Positions 48,567 through 59,547 of a stretch of DNA of 64,000 bases are shown here, piece after piece. Made by a program: the position numbers and the translations under genes. A model generated the notes under the pieces. That model worked only from the letters and a program-made list of their open reading frames with translations, did no database searches and was not told the origin of the DNA. The first letter of the stretch is position 1; the number at the start of each line of letters is the position of its first letter. The stretch spans positions 4,898,001 through 4,962,000 of the forward strand of contig NC_071329.1 of NCBI RefSeq assembly GCF_010183535.1. Reading direction: 5' to 3'. This DNA comes from Caenorhabditis remanei (lineage: Eukaryota; Nematoda; Chromadorea; Rhabditida; Rhabditidae).

Positions 48567-49520
48567 GTTCTCCCTCGATATGTTCCTGTTATGTTACGGA
48601 AGCACTCGTTTCAGCTGTGTTGAGTGATCTTATTGCTGTGTCATTTCAGCTGTGTCGAGTGTTCGTGGCGCAAACCCAAGATGGTGCAAACAGACGATTC
48701 TTCTACTCACTGGCCATCTGCTTATTTACTTGTCCAATTCCGACACGAAACACAGCTGGCTGTGGTTTTTCATAGTTTTATTTAAAAACATAGAATCGAC
48801 GCTCTCCTCTGGGCATAGAGACCAAGTATAGAGACGGAGCTTCTAACAATAAAACAAGTAAGCTAGAATAAGATCATGATTCAGCCAGACGGTGAATCAT
48901 AAAAAAGCAATAAGATGAAAGGGGACACGATAGTTGGAGAGTGTAAACGTACAATCAAGTGCAGACACACATTCTAGACGTAAAATAAAACGTCACTTTT
49001 TTGACAGAAAAAGGCGATACTTAGTTTGCTTATCTGTAACTTCTCAGAGAAGTCTCAAACATAAAAGTTGTCAACTACAAAAATGAAGCTCTATGTTTGA
49101 TCTACAACTCCTACAAAAATTGGCATTATGCGAAAAGAAGGTCATTTTCCCCTTATCACATTCAATGCCTGTCTGTGTGCCTGTCTGTCGTAGCGAAACG
49201 TAAAAAGTTTTCTCTATTTCGAAAATGTTTGTACACTGAAATGTTCTGAGAGTGCGTGTGAGTTTTGCTTCGAAATTGCAAAATTTCTGTCGAAAAGTAG
49301 ACAAAACCTGATTTTTTCCAGAAAACGGTTTGAAAAAGTGACTGTTTTTTTAAATATTGTATTTTAAATTTTTTTTTTCCTCCGAATTCCTCTCTGGGGC
49401 GCGTTTACATTCACGTGTCCCCAGCCACATGAATTAAACTTGAATGTATCTGAAAAAAAAGAAGAACACAAGTTTCTTAACAGCCTGTAATTTTATTTAA
49501 AAAATACAAAGAACGAAAAG
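48567..49520. other. Dispersed repeats
   Basis: 48640-48780 repeats 30350-30480. CTGTCTGTGTGCCTGTCTG and GTTGTCAACTACAAAAATGAAGC repeats follow. No gene. Confidence 0.45.
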
Positions 49521-49524
49521 ATTT

Positions 49525-49914
49525 CAGAAAAATATCAACCCTAAATTTCGGCTGCGCAATAATTCATAAAAGCTCCCGAAGAACGGACCGATATACATTA
49601 ACAAATCTATTATTGAATCGGGAGACATGGCCTTATTGTTGTCGAGGTGTCCCCTCATTTTTCCTCTTACATCAACAATTCTTTTCTCGAGAACGGGGTC
49701 CATCTTCTATTAAAAGAAAAAAATTTAATCACAATAAAATAGGTAGAAGATTTTTTTTTGAAGGAAAGTTGTAAGTTTTTTTGGTAGAAAATTAAGATTT
49801 TTTGAAAATAAAAACTCACTCTCAGATTGATAATTGAGTGATCCGGGTTGACTGGCAGAATGCGTAGAAGTGGTGGACGAACACGTGAGCAAGCAGAATT
49901 GAGAGAAGATGTTC
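49525..49914 (-). pseudogene. Possible two-exon gene remnant truncated near a LINE
   Basis: Minus strand: an exon-like block begins after TTTTCAG at about 49914 and ends before GTGAGTTTTT at about 49820 (frame with RVRPPLLRILPVNPDHSIIN). A second block after TTTTAATAG runs 49525-49707 (KMDPVLEKRIVDVRGKMRGH...) to a TGA. They join in frame. There is no start upstream; the LINE lies about 100 bp beyond. Family not recognised. Confidence 0.4.
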
Positions 49915-50017
49915 TGAAAAGGCATAGAATTAGCAAATCATTGAAGAAAAAAAAGAAAAAATATAGGATTTTAGAAGAAAATGCACACAGGAAAGTTTGA
50001 AACAAAGTTTTTAATGA

Positions 50018-50113
50018 GGGACACTTTTCAATTTTTTCTCACTTTTCAATTTTTTCTCACTTTTCAATTTTTTCTCACTTTTCAATTTTTTCTCACTTTT
50101 CAATTTTTTCTCG
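50018..50113 (+). repeat. 5' tandem repeat of the LINE, 18-19 bp units
   Basis: Five units of TTTTCTCACTTTTCAATTT. Repeated 5' ends of this sort often act as promoter modules in non-LTR elements. Confidence 0.8.
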
Positions 50114-50143
50114 AGCCGAGCGGTCGTCTGTCGCGGAGCTCTG

Positions 50144-51004
50144 ATGAAAAGATTATTGAATCTTTCCCCGCTATCAAACAACAAACAAGACAAGCGTTCC
50201 AAGTCATCATCTCTTTCTACTGATTCTATCTTCTCCTCTCTAACTATGACTACAACTCATCCTACGGATGCTTCCCCGGAGGATGATATTCTCAAATCTA
50301 TTATTCACTTGACTCTGCCACAGAAGAATCATGGCGAATTGTCTGTTCTCTGGGCTTCCATGGCCAAGATTGTTCTCAATCTTCAACAGCAGAACAAGGA
50401 TCTGATTACCGAGGTGGGCTTGCTGAGAAAAGAAATTGTTGACTTGAAGAACTCCGTCGATACTTCTGGTACTTCCAACAAGAAAACGTTTGCTGAAATT
50501 CTCTCCAAGGGACTTGCTGCTCCTTCTGCTCAAGTCTCATTTATGTCGGCTGCTAAACTTGCTCAGGATGCTGATAGTCGGAAGTGCGCGGTTATTGTCC
50601 GAAACGCTCAGGTTTCCTCTGATTCTTCTAAGGATGCCGATTTCGCCAAGGAAATTGCAGATCAGTGCAAGGTTTCCGGAAAGTGCCAGGTTTTTCGAAT
50701 CAACCTGAAGGAAAATGCGCCCCCTCTTCTCAAACTCCAACTCCAATCGAAGGAAGATGCCTTCAAAATTCTTACAACTTTCGAAAAGATGAAGGGCAAT
50801 CTCAATGGATGTCGCAATGCATCCGTGCGTCCAGATTTCTCGAAGCCAGAACTGGCCAAGTACCGTCAGGCATGGAAGGAAGTCATCAAGCTCAACAACG
50901 AAGCCAAACAACGTCTCTTCACCGTCAGGAACCTGGAAGTCTCCCGCATCCCGTACAAAAAGGACCAAACTCCTTGGCCATGGACAATTCAACAAAACAA
51001 GTAA
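50144..51004 (+). CDS. LINE ORF1 protein, 286 aa
   Basis: Basic Ser-rich N-terminus, a coiled-coil-like segment near 85-110 (LQQQNKDLITEVGLLRKEIV), then a domain with alternating strands and basic residues (CAVIVRNAQV, KCQVFRIN, FEKMKGNLNGCRNASVRPDF). It resembles RNA-recognition-type ORF1 proteins that coat LINE RNA. The start could also be the second Met near residue 35. The 3' end overlaps ORF2 by 25 nt in another frame, which suggests coupled translation. Confidence 0.7.
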   Translation: MKRLLNLSPLSNNKQDKRSKSSSLSTDSIFSSLTMTTTHPTDASPEDDILKSIIHLTLPQKNHGELSVLWASMAKIVLNLQQQNKDLITEVGLLRKEIVDLKNSVDTSGTSNKKTFAEILSKGLAAPSAQVSFMSAAKLAQDADSRKCAVIVRNAQVSSDSSKDADFAKEIADQCKVSGKCQVFRINLKENAPPLLKLQLQSKEDAFKILTTFEKMKGNLNGCRNASVRPDFSKPELAKYRQAWKEVIKLNNEAKQRLFTVRNLEVSRIPYKKDQTPWPWTIQQNK

Positions 51005-53776
51005 AGTTTTTATCTGTCGGTTACGCAAATTGTTTCTCTGTTAAAAATAAGTTAGCTCAGTTAGAACTTGTAACCATTACAAATAATTTTGACATAGTAT
51101 GCCTCACCGAAACAAAACTAGATAACACCTTTCCCGATTCTCTATTATCTCTTAGTAATAATTTTTCTGTTGTCCGAAAAGATAGAAATAAGCATGGCGG
51201 AGGCGTTGCAATATTAATTTCAAAATCAATTAGATTTCTTCCAATTGAAATTCCTTCCTCTCTTCTCTCCTCTGAAATTGCAGGCGTGGACATCTTGGCT
51301 GGCGGAGTTTCGATCAGAATCGTTGTTGGATATCACCCAAGTCATCATTCAAAACTTGATGGTATGATCTCATGTCTCGAATTTTTACTTTCCACTAGAA
51401 AAAATTGCGTCATTCTGGGCGATTTCAACATGCCTCATATTTCTTGGCCGTCTCTCACCGCTTCTGACTCACACTGTAAAAAATTTCTTTCTTTTGTTAC
51501 AAAAAACGGTCTAACACAACATATTGCTTCTCCCACCCGTTTGAAGCCTGATAACATTCTTGATCTTTGTTTCACAAACACAAATATTTTGAGAGATGTC
51601 AGAGTCGGGGATTTGTTCAGTGACCACAAACTTATTCACGTCACACTTTCAGTCAAAAACCGAACCAAAAAACTAACAAAAAAAGTCAAACTTTTCAGAA
51701 AAGCTGACTATGCATCTATCAACTATTTGTTGAGTAACACTGATTGGGTTCTTAGGTTCTCTAACCTAAATGCCGATGGAATGTATGAAAATCTGCTCTC
51801 AATTCTACATAAACTAATTGCATCTTATGTGCCCGTCAAAGCAATTAACACTCTATCCAAACGTCATTCAGCTGAAATTCTGAAACTACAGAAGGCAAAG
51901 TTAAATGTCTGGAGGAAAGAAGGCAATTCTACTAACTACAAAAACATATCAGCTGACCTCAAAGTCGCATTAATTAAGGAAGAAAAACGTGTGAATGATG
52001 AAAAGCTAACTAATGGATCTGTCAAAGACTTTTTTAAATTTATCAATTCTCGCTACAAAGACAATCAGGAGATCGGAACTCTAAAAAATGATTCCGGTGC
52101 TCCAATAAATTGTGATTCTGAAAAAGTTGAACTTTTTTCCGATAGTTTTTCAAAAGTATTTACAGAAGATAATAATGTCCAACCTCATTTCGACAAAAGA
52201 ACTGAGGAACTAGTATCCTCTCCTGATTTTGAGCCTTACATCATTGAACACACTCTTTCTAAACTAACGCCCAAACTTAACACTACTCCTGACGGCATTC
52301 CCGCTCTTTTTCTAAAAAATGTTTGCACCGCAATAGCCCTGCCTCTATCCATAATCTTCCGTGAATCATTTCGTACTTCAATTGTACCCACTGCATGGAA
52401 AACAGCTATTGTCAAACCGCTTCATAAAAAGGGATCTCGAGCTAACCCTAACAACTATCGTCCTATTTCGTTAACCTCCTCTGTCGGTAAAGTTATGGAA
52501 AAACTCGTTCGCAAACAGCTAACAAATTACTTAAACAGCAACCGCTTACTTTCTAACTGTCAATATGGGTTCCGTTCGAGCATGAGTACGGAAGCTCAAC
52601 TTCTGTCCTACCAAGCAGATATTTTAACTAATTATATTTGCAAAAAAAACCACCCATAGTGTCTATATTGACTTCAAAAAAGCATTTGATAAAGTTTCTC
52701 TATCTAAACTAAAAATTAAGTTGCGCTCCTACGGGATTCATGACGATTTCTTCAACTGGTTGTGTGCTTTCTTAACAAATCGTACACAGCGTGTGTGTAT
52801 TAACAATGTTTTCTCATCTGACCGTTCTGTTCTATCTGGAGTACCGCAAGGCTCAGTTCTTGGACCTCTCCTTTTTCTCCTTTTTATTAACGACATTGGT
52901 GACGCTTTCGAATCAAACTACTTACTCTATGCTGATGACTTAAAACTGTTTTCTACTAACGCCGACTGCATCAAAAAAGATCTTGTTAGACTAAGTGTAT
53001 GGTGTGACAACTGGCAAATGGGTGTTGCGCCTGAAAAATGTGAAGTAATATCGTTTAATCATTCTAAAAAACACTCTAACTCAGCTTCATTGAACTTTTC
53101 CATTAATGACGCAATTATTCCTCAAACAAAAATTATTCGAGACTTGGGTATCATTTTCAATTCTGATCTTAACTTCTCAAACCACCTTGATGTCACACTT
53201 CGCAAAGCCCATCAAAGAGTCAACATATTTTTCAATGTTCTCCGTCATGCTGACTTCGAAATTTTCATCAAATGCTTTAAAATTTATGTTCGTCCCCTTT
53301 TGGAATATGGGTCTACTGTTTTCTCCCCCACATCTAAAGAACAAGTTAGGCTAATCGAGTCAGTCCAAAAAACTTTTATTTTTCGGGTTTTTCGTAAATT
53401 TAATATTCCTTACATATCTTATTTTGAATCCATTAAACATTGTGATATTCTTTCTCTTGAACATAGACGCATTATTATTGATTTAGTTTTTATGTATAAG
53501 ATTCTTGTTAGTAAAGAAGTAAGAATTTATAACGACGTGCACATAAGTCTTCCTCGTTTTAGTAATAATTTACGCCGTCACCCCTATTATATCAAATCTA
53601 AATTATCAAACAGCACTAAGAACACTTGCCAATTTTTTACCAACAGGATTATCTCCTGTTGGAATAAACTCCCCCCTCATATATTCCCCAGTTTTCCTAA
53701 TTCCGATGTATTTCGATGTAATATTTCTTTTAATTTTGTGGAACCCTTTTTAATACTTAAACACTCTAATTTTTAA
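50980..53776 (+). pseudogene. LINE ORF2: endonuclease and reverse transcriptase, one frameshift
   Basis: ATG 50980 starts the frame with SVGYANCFSVKNKLAQLEL. Apurinic-type endonuclease: CLTETKLDN, GGGVAILISKS, VILGDFNMPH and SDHKLIHV. RT: WKTAIVKPLHKKG, NNYRPISLTSSVGK, QYGFRSSMSTE, then after the break VYIDFKKAFDKVS, GVPQGSVLGPLLF and LLYADDLKLF. The break is in an A8 run at 52642-52649. The downstream frame is offset as if one A were extra, and a stop follows at once. Apart from this the enzyme looks complete (about 930 aa). It could be a real lesion, polymerase slippage in the read data, or frameshift expression. Confidence 0.82.
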
Positions 53777-53905
53777 ATTATAACTGTTTCTTTTTTTTCT
53801 TATTTGTATAAGTGGTGAAAGTCCTTCAAATAAATAAATAAATAAATAAATAAATAGGGACAAGAAAGTATGAAACAAAGGTTTCTTGTGAGGGACAAGA
53901 AAGAG

Positions 53906-54240
53906 TTAAATTATTTTATTTTTTTCTTATTTTTACAAAACTTAAATTATTTCAAAAAGAAGGACATATGAGAAATGAGACATTCACAAATTAGACTATA
54001 GATAACACGAAACATTTTCTAAATCTAGTGTGAAGCCTTTAATATCAAACAAATTCCAAGAAACTTCGTGAAAATTCAAATTTGAAGCGATTTTTAATGC
54101 TCACTTTTTCACTGGATCCTCACAAAAACAAGAATAACTTTTTTCATAGACCTCCGTTGCAAAAACTGGTTTCCGATTCAAAATCAACTTAAAATTTGTT
54201 ACAAGACAGCAATTGACTGGTATACGGTAACTTAATAGAC
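53906..54240. other. Gene-free AT-rich stretch
   Basis: Contains a TCACTTTTTCACTGGATCCTCACAAAAAC motif shared with 46330. No gene. Confidence 0.45.
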
Positions 54241-54610
54241 TTACCTTAAATATCCTCCATGGTCCAATTGGGAGATTTGAGCGATATTAGGCTCCGTCTG
54301 AAAGTTTGAAAATGTTATTTATTAATGGATTAGTGAGTTACCGGACTGTAGAATGTTGGCCTGGTGTCTGGATCAAGTGGTCTGGGAGGGTCTGGAAAAA
54401 TGTCATATTCACAAAATCATTATTTTCAGATCTTACTGCAACTCCAATCGACCGTCGTTTTTATGTTGAGATAATGGAGCGCAATCGCATCCATTTTGAC
54501 ATATTGAATTTGGTCATCGCGGAGTGTTGGGACGGTTCAATCCGACATGGTTTTCGTTTTTGCGATTGGCAATCGAATCCGGTCCAAAGGATGTTTCTAG
54601 TCCGAAAGAG
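54240..54610 (-). pseudogene. 3'-5' exonuclease gene relic, locus 4
   Basis: Minus strand at 54430-54600 translates with TVPTLRDDQIQYVKMDAIAL followed by HYLNI, the same Exo III block; a TGA interrupts the SNW motif. The catalytic-block spacing is kept but YAAMD has become YVKMD. A GTAAG donor and downstream TTTCAG are recognisable. Confidence 0.6.
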
Positions 54611-54654
54611 ACTAAAACAATTCACGGTTTGTCTGGCTTACGGTAACTTTATCG

Positions 54655-55475
54655 ACTTACCTCAAAACTCCTCCATGTCGCAATTAGATATCAAAATAAT
54701 AGAAAAAAGACGAGTATTCTAGAAAAATCAATTTGAAACGCCTATTCCGTTAAGGCATTTAGGGAGACAATGATTTGGTTGAGATGAGAATGTATCAGGG
54801 GGACTAATAGGCTCCGCCCACTTCCCGCTCTCTTTCTTCGGACACGCCCCCTTTCCCGTGCAAACAATGAATCAGATCGTGACTCATTCGTTTGTGTCGG
54901 TATATTCTCATTTTTCTCAGTCTGACGGGCGAGAGAGGAGGGAAGAACAATGGAAATTTTAGGGAAATTGTGTTTTTGAGGAGGGATGCTCGAGGGCACA
55001 TGAAATATGACTGTTTTAAACGCGATTCTGAAAGGTTTTACCTCAAAAACAGGAAAACGTGTTCAATACAGGAAAAACCGTTTCACGGCAAATTTTAGCT
55101 TACAATAGTTCGAGAAAAATAAGATCTTGTTTTTGCAGGAGCATCTTGTGAGTTATTCAAAAATCAAAGTTATTCTACTTTTGCGAGTTTTTATTGTGTT
55201 ATATTTGTGAGTAAGCATGGCAAAGTTTGATGTCAGAGTTATATTTCAGACCTGATCCATTTATAAAAACTCTGTCCGAAATTTTGAGAACTTCCAACAA
55301 GTTGGAAATACGACACAAATCTATTTGGAAAAAATATTCAAAAAATGATTCTGAGAGCCCTAAAAATGCTCATTTTTAAACTTACCAGCCATCAAAAATG
55401 TTTTTCATGTGATCGTTGAGCAAAAAAAATGAATACAGATTCGGAATTAGTGCGAAATTTCCGTTTTAGTAATTC
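54655..55475. repeat. Dispersed module copy 4 and A-rich repeats
   Basis: 54655-54840 is the AACGCCTATTCCGTTAAGG module. After it come diverged parts of the TGAGAATTCTCATTTTTCTC arm seen at 22680 and 28190, then AT-rich DNA without genes. Confidence 0.55.
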
Positions 55476-55926
55476 AGTACCGGACAAAAAGGTATCAAAT
55501 GTTGCCGTTTTCAGTTGATTTTGCCCAACTTTGAGGGTGTGTTATGAAAATTCTGATTGACCCATCAATAAGATAGCTAATAAATCATAGAGATCAAAAT
55601 TAGAACTGCATTTTTGTAGTTGACAACTTTTTTGTACGGACACTCCGTAGAGAGTTATGGTCATTTTAAGGGGACATCTCAAAAATCGAACTATTTTGCA
55701 CTGAAATTGGTCGATTTAGAGGAGAAATTACTTTGTCGATACGTAACTTGCTAGGGAGTGCCCGTACCAAAAAGTTGTCAACTACAAAAATGAAGCTCTA
55801 CATTTGCTTTGTCAGGTTTATACATAATTTATTTTGTGGGACAATTAGTGCTACCGTAACACCCTTTCAAAGTTGGTCAGTTTCAACTGAAAATGGTCAA
55901 GTTGTATATCTTGCTGCACGGTACTG
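55476..55926. mobile_element. Mariner-type palindromic MITE
   Basis: CAGTACCGGACAAAAAGGTA start, CTGCACGGTACTG end, with the shared mirrored core. A truncated right half of another copy follows at about 55990-56085. Confidence 0.75.
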
Positions 55927-57154
55927 TAACTAATCTACCACAAAAAATGGCTAAATCTAGTCAAAATTCTTTGATATCACTATAAGTAATATATTTGATC
56001 AGAATTACCATGACACACCCTCACAGTTGGGGCAATTTCAACTGAAAACGGCAAAAATTCATAGATTTTTGTCCGATACCGTATCAATCTCGATCTATAA
56101 CTCTATCTCGACCCGGTTCCTATCCCTAGTAATCCCCCTTACCCCCTACTAAGAAGTTGTCATTAAATATTGAGAGATATGTGCGATACCCTTCTTATGA
56201 TTGTACTTGGCCGGAAAGTGACACCTTGAATAGTCATGATGAATCACTAAACCAAATAAATAGGTCAGGTGGTCAGTGAGTAGAAAAATGGTATTAAGAA
56301 TGGTTTCTGTTAAGAATCATGGAGGTGGAAAATGGGGGATTGGTGTTGAAGAACATTCTAGACGTAAAATAAAATTTCACTTATTTCACTGAAACAGGCG
56401 ATTCTTAGTTTGCTTATCTGTAACTTCTCAGAAAGGTCTCGTACAAAAAAGTGGTCAACTACAAACATGAAGCTCTAGGTTCTATCTACAACTCCTACAA
56501 AAATTGACATTATCTGTTTGCCTGTGTGTATGTTTGTCTGTTTGTTTTCACTTAATCTTCCAATCCTTGAAAATCGAAAAAATCCCGTAAATCTTAAAAC
56601 TTTTCCATCAGTTTATTACTGTAGCACTCGTTTCAGCTGAGTCTAGTGACGTCAACCACCTCTACTAAAACTAGCCTTATGGGAAAGGAAGTGATGTCGA
56701 GGTAGCCATTTTTCACTACTAACATTAAATCTCTGTCTGTCTGTTTGATTGCACTTAATGAAGGTTTTCTGTTGTTTCATCACATTCAATGACCACCTGT
56801 CCATTATTTCAATTGTCTCGGAATAACTAATTAGGGTGTCACTTTTCGGTCAATTGCAGTCATAATTAAACTATTTGTCTCTCCCCTTCCAGCTGCCCAC
56901 ATTTGGTAAAATTCCATTGTTCGTCTTGGTAAATTGTAAAGGATTTCATCCGTCTCTATGATTTCGGGTCTGACAAGTAGAAATAAATCCTATCCTCGTG
57001 ACATCCGGGACCATTTGAATAATTTTAAAACATTTTTGTTTACACGTGCTCTATTTCTCAATCCCACATCTCAGGTCAAATTTCCTGACAAAAAGTTAGC
57101 AAATTTATTTTGAAAAAGTTCTCTTATCTCCATTTCCCAAAACAATAATCCATA
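55927..57154. other. Repeats and upstream region of the 57155 gene
   Basis: Truncated MITE halves, a CCCTAGTAATCCCC PIF-like end near 56130 and CTGTCTGTCTG repeats up to about 56900. Then about 250 bp of unique sequence upstream of the gene, which should hold its promoter. Confidence 0.45.
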
Positions 57155-59109
57155 ATGGAACAGTGGTTCGCAGCTGAACGTATGAAAATGCAATCCGCCA
57201 GTGGGGAGAGTGCGGATAAGCCAAAGAAGGTGAGTGAATGGGATATCAGAATATTGGGACATGCGAACACACAGACAGACAGACAACGTCTGGCGCACCT
57301 TTGGCGCGTTTTTTGAGCAAAAATGTGCAGAAAACAGTAGGAAAACCATGAGAGACAGAAATCGAAAAAACCTTCTGAAAAACAACACTGGCGTACCTTC
57401 GACGCGTTTAAACATACGACCATAGTTTAAATTACCGATATTTTTAATATTTCCCCAATTTTGTTATCACCGATTTTCGGCTGGCGCGCCTTGGACCTTT
57501 TCTAAGCGAAAAGTTTTCGGAGTTCTTGTGGACAAGCTTTAGGGAATACAGTTATTCGGACATCTGGACCAGAGTTGCGCGGAAGTGATTTTTTCTAAAA
57601 CGGAAGTCGGAAGTCGGAAATCGGAAATGAAAAAATGCCCGGAAGTCGGAAGTCGGAAGTCGGAATTCCGCGCAACTCTGATCTGGACATCCAGACAAAC
57701 AGACAGACAGGCAAACCCCGCCCACCTCAACACATGTTGTTTGTTTTCAGAAGAAAATGATCATAATCTCGCAACCGGACGTTCTCGAACTTTCGTCACC
57801 ATTCCACGTGCACGCCGAACAAAAAGCCGTCAAATGCGTGAAGAAAAAGACGATCGAGTTCCAGACGGACATTTTCATCGCTCCGAAACCCAAATCATAC
57901 GCTGAACTCAAGAAAACGTTGTCAAAGGACACTGCAAAAGTTACATCAAGATCGAGATCGATGAATATGAATGATAATTCGAAGGTAGATCAAGAGGGAG
58001 TTTGTAAGATCTACTTGTCGCCGAAAGGAATATATATTCAAATGGTTCAAATATTCCACGATTTCAAAGCGGTACCGTATGACGAGGGAGATCCAGATGC
58101 GGAATCAGAGAAGCCCAGGGAGAATACTTATCCGAATATGTTGAAGATAAAGTTAGCCGGTGATGGGAAGAAATCGGTGGAGGGAGATCTTCGTCTGGTG
58201 TTTTCGGAGGTGGCGATTATGAAGAAGGAGTGTTGTAATTGTGGGGTTACGGTGAATATTGGGTTGAAGGATGTGACTAATATTGGGTGAGTGGTGGGAA
58301 GGGAGCAGTACGCGACACGCGACGCACTGCTCATCTTCTTGAGCACGCGACGCTACTTCTAAAAGCATATGACGGGCGGTATAGAGGGCACGCTACGCAC
58401 GGTCCAGAAACACGCGATGCATGGTCTGAAGGACACGCGACGCGCGATTCAAAAACATTTCGTCCTGTCTAGGGAACACGCGACGCACAGTTCATAAATA
58501 CACGATGCGTGGGCGAGACAGTACATGACACGTGGTTGATAGATTTGCGGTAGAAGCATATGACGGGCGGTCCAGAGAACACGCGACGCTCCTCCCTCAG
58601 ATATATGACGGTTGGTTGGAAGGACACGCGACGCACGATTTAAAAGACGCGATGCACGATCTAAAAGACGCGATGCACGATCTAAAAGACGCGACGCACG
58701 GTCTGACGAACACGCGACGCACGAACTGAAACACGCGACGCGCCGACCCGTCATGAGATTTGTGACTGGCGGTACATGAGGCAGTGTTCAAAAACACGCG
58801 ACTCGGTGCAATGGAACACGTTTCCACCACTCTCCAAATTTTCAACCCACCTTCTTTTTTCCAGAACCGCCTCTATCAATACGAAAAAAGAGGTCACTGA
58901 CCCATCCAAATCTATCAAATTCATCCAGAATGTACAGTTTGATGAGAAGAAAATGAGGTGGGGCAAACGAAAAATGACACAATTTTCTAAAAAAAAATTT
59001 AAGCCTGATGATAAGCCACGCAGCGATCGCTGATGTGAGTGAGAAGACGAATTCGGAGACGGGAACGATTGAGTTGAAGGAGAAGATTGAGAGCTCTATT
59101 AAGTATTGA
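57155..59109 (+). CDS. Uncharacterised basic protein, four exons, 269 aa
   Basis: Exons 57155-57229, 57751-58286, 58865-58957 and 59004-59109 join with compatible phases (810 nt in total). Donors are GTGAG, GTGAG and GTGGG; acceptors are TTTTCAG, TTTCCAG and a weaker TTTAAG. The protein starts MEQWFAAERMKMQSAS, is Lys-rich after that, and has a central part with CVKKKTIEFQTDIFIAPKPK, FHDFKAVPYDEGDPDAESEK and KKECCNCGVTVNIGLKDV. It ends with an acidic helical tail (EKTNSETGTIELKEKIESSI). There is no signal peptide or membrane segment. I recognise no family. Codon use and phase agreement make it a real host gene. A small hAT-like MITE sits in intron 1 and a minisatellite fills intron 2. AATAAA follows at about 59120. 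Confidence 0.78.
57562..57688. mobile_element. hAT-like MITE with GGAAGTC repeats, copy 2
   Basis: Element 57570-57680 (111 bp) starts CAGAGTTGCGCGGAA and ends TTCCGCGCAACTCTG. It is flanked by a perfect 8-bp duplication ATCTGGAC (57562-57569, 57681-57688). The interior is GGAAGTC units. It lies in intron 1 of the 57155 gene. Confidence 0.88.
58300..58800. repeat. Intronic minisatellite of GACGCGATGCACGATCTAAAA-type units
   Basis: Imperfect units with a CACGCGACGC(A/G) core repeat through intron 2 of the 57155 gene. The units at 58640-58700 are nearly exact. GC-richer than the surroundings. Confidence 0.8.
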
Positions 59110-59436
59110 TTGAGTATTTGGAATAAACTATGGATTCTCAAAAAAAGATATATCTCAAAAGTTTGACAAGCTAGCGGAAAATTGTCAACTAACGAAATAT
59201 GAAGCGTTAAATTTCACACATTTTGTTAGTTGAAAGATTTTTGATAACTGTTGAACGAAGGGAGTTACGGTAGTTGGAAGATGAGCGTAGGAGAGAGGAG
59301 AGAGAGACGCAGAGAAGCTAGAGTGTCTGACTGTCTGCGCTCTCTCTCTGATTTGGCCAATTTGAAGGTTTTGACGGTTTTATTACGTCTCAGACTATAG
59401 TTCTTATATTGAACCCAAAAAAGCAATTACCTGAGA
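59110..59436. other. Intergenic region with GTGTCTGACTGTCTGCGC repeat
   Basis: Contains the first copy (about 59300-59350) of the AGAGACGCAGAGAAGCTAGAGTGTCTGACTGTCTGCGC repeat that is spread through the next gene. Otherwise the putative promoter of the chemoreceptor. Confidence 0.5.
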
Positions 59437-59547
59437 ATGGAAATTGAGAAAAGCAAAATAAATGTTTTTGTGAATAACACCGTACCGGAAATTAAAAATA
59501 TATATACAATACGAAGCAGACAGAGCCGCCTAAAATCATTCAAAGCC

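Larger units (their letters stand above)
49990..53905 (+). mobile_element. Non-LTR retrotransposon (CR1/Jockey-like), nearly intact
   Basis: Body about 50030-53858. The 5' end carries five copies of TTTTCTCACTTTTCAATTT (50018-50113), then ORF1, ORF2 and a (AAAT)n tail (53829-53857). The flanks GAAAGTTTGAAACAAAG...GAGGGACA (49990-50032) and GAAAGTATGAAACAAAG...GAGGGACA (53864-53898) are similar but not identical. They could be an old target duplication or a pre-existing repeat. Confidence 0.82.

Noticed and set aside
58287..58754. ORFs in intron 2 of the 57155 gene
   Set aside because: Repeated RASRLLD/DAMHDLK peptides are the minisatellite in different frames.
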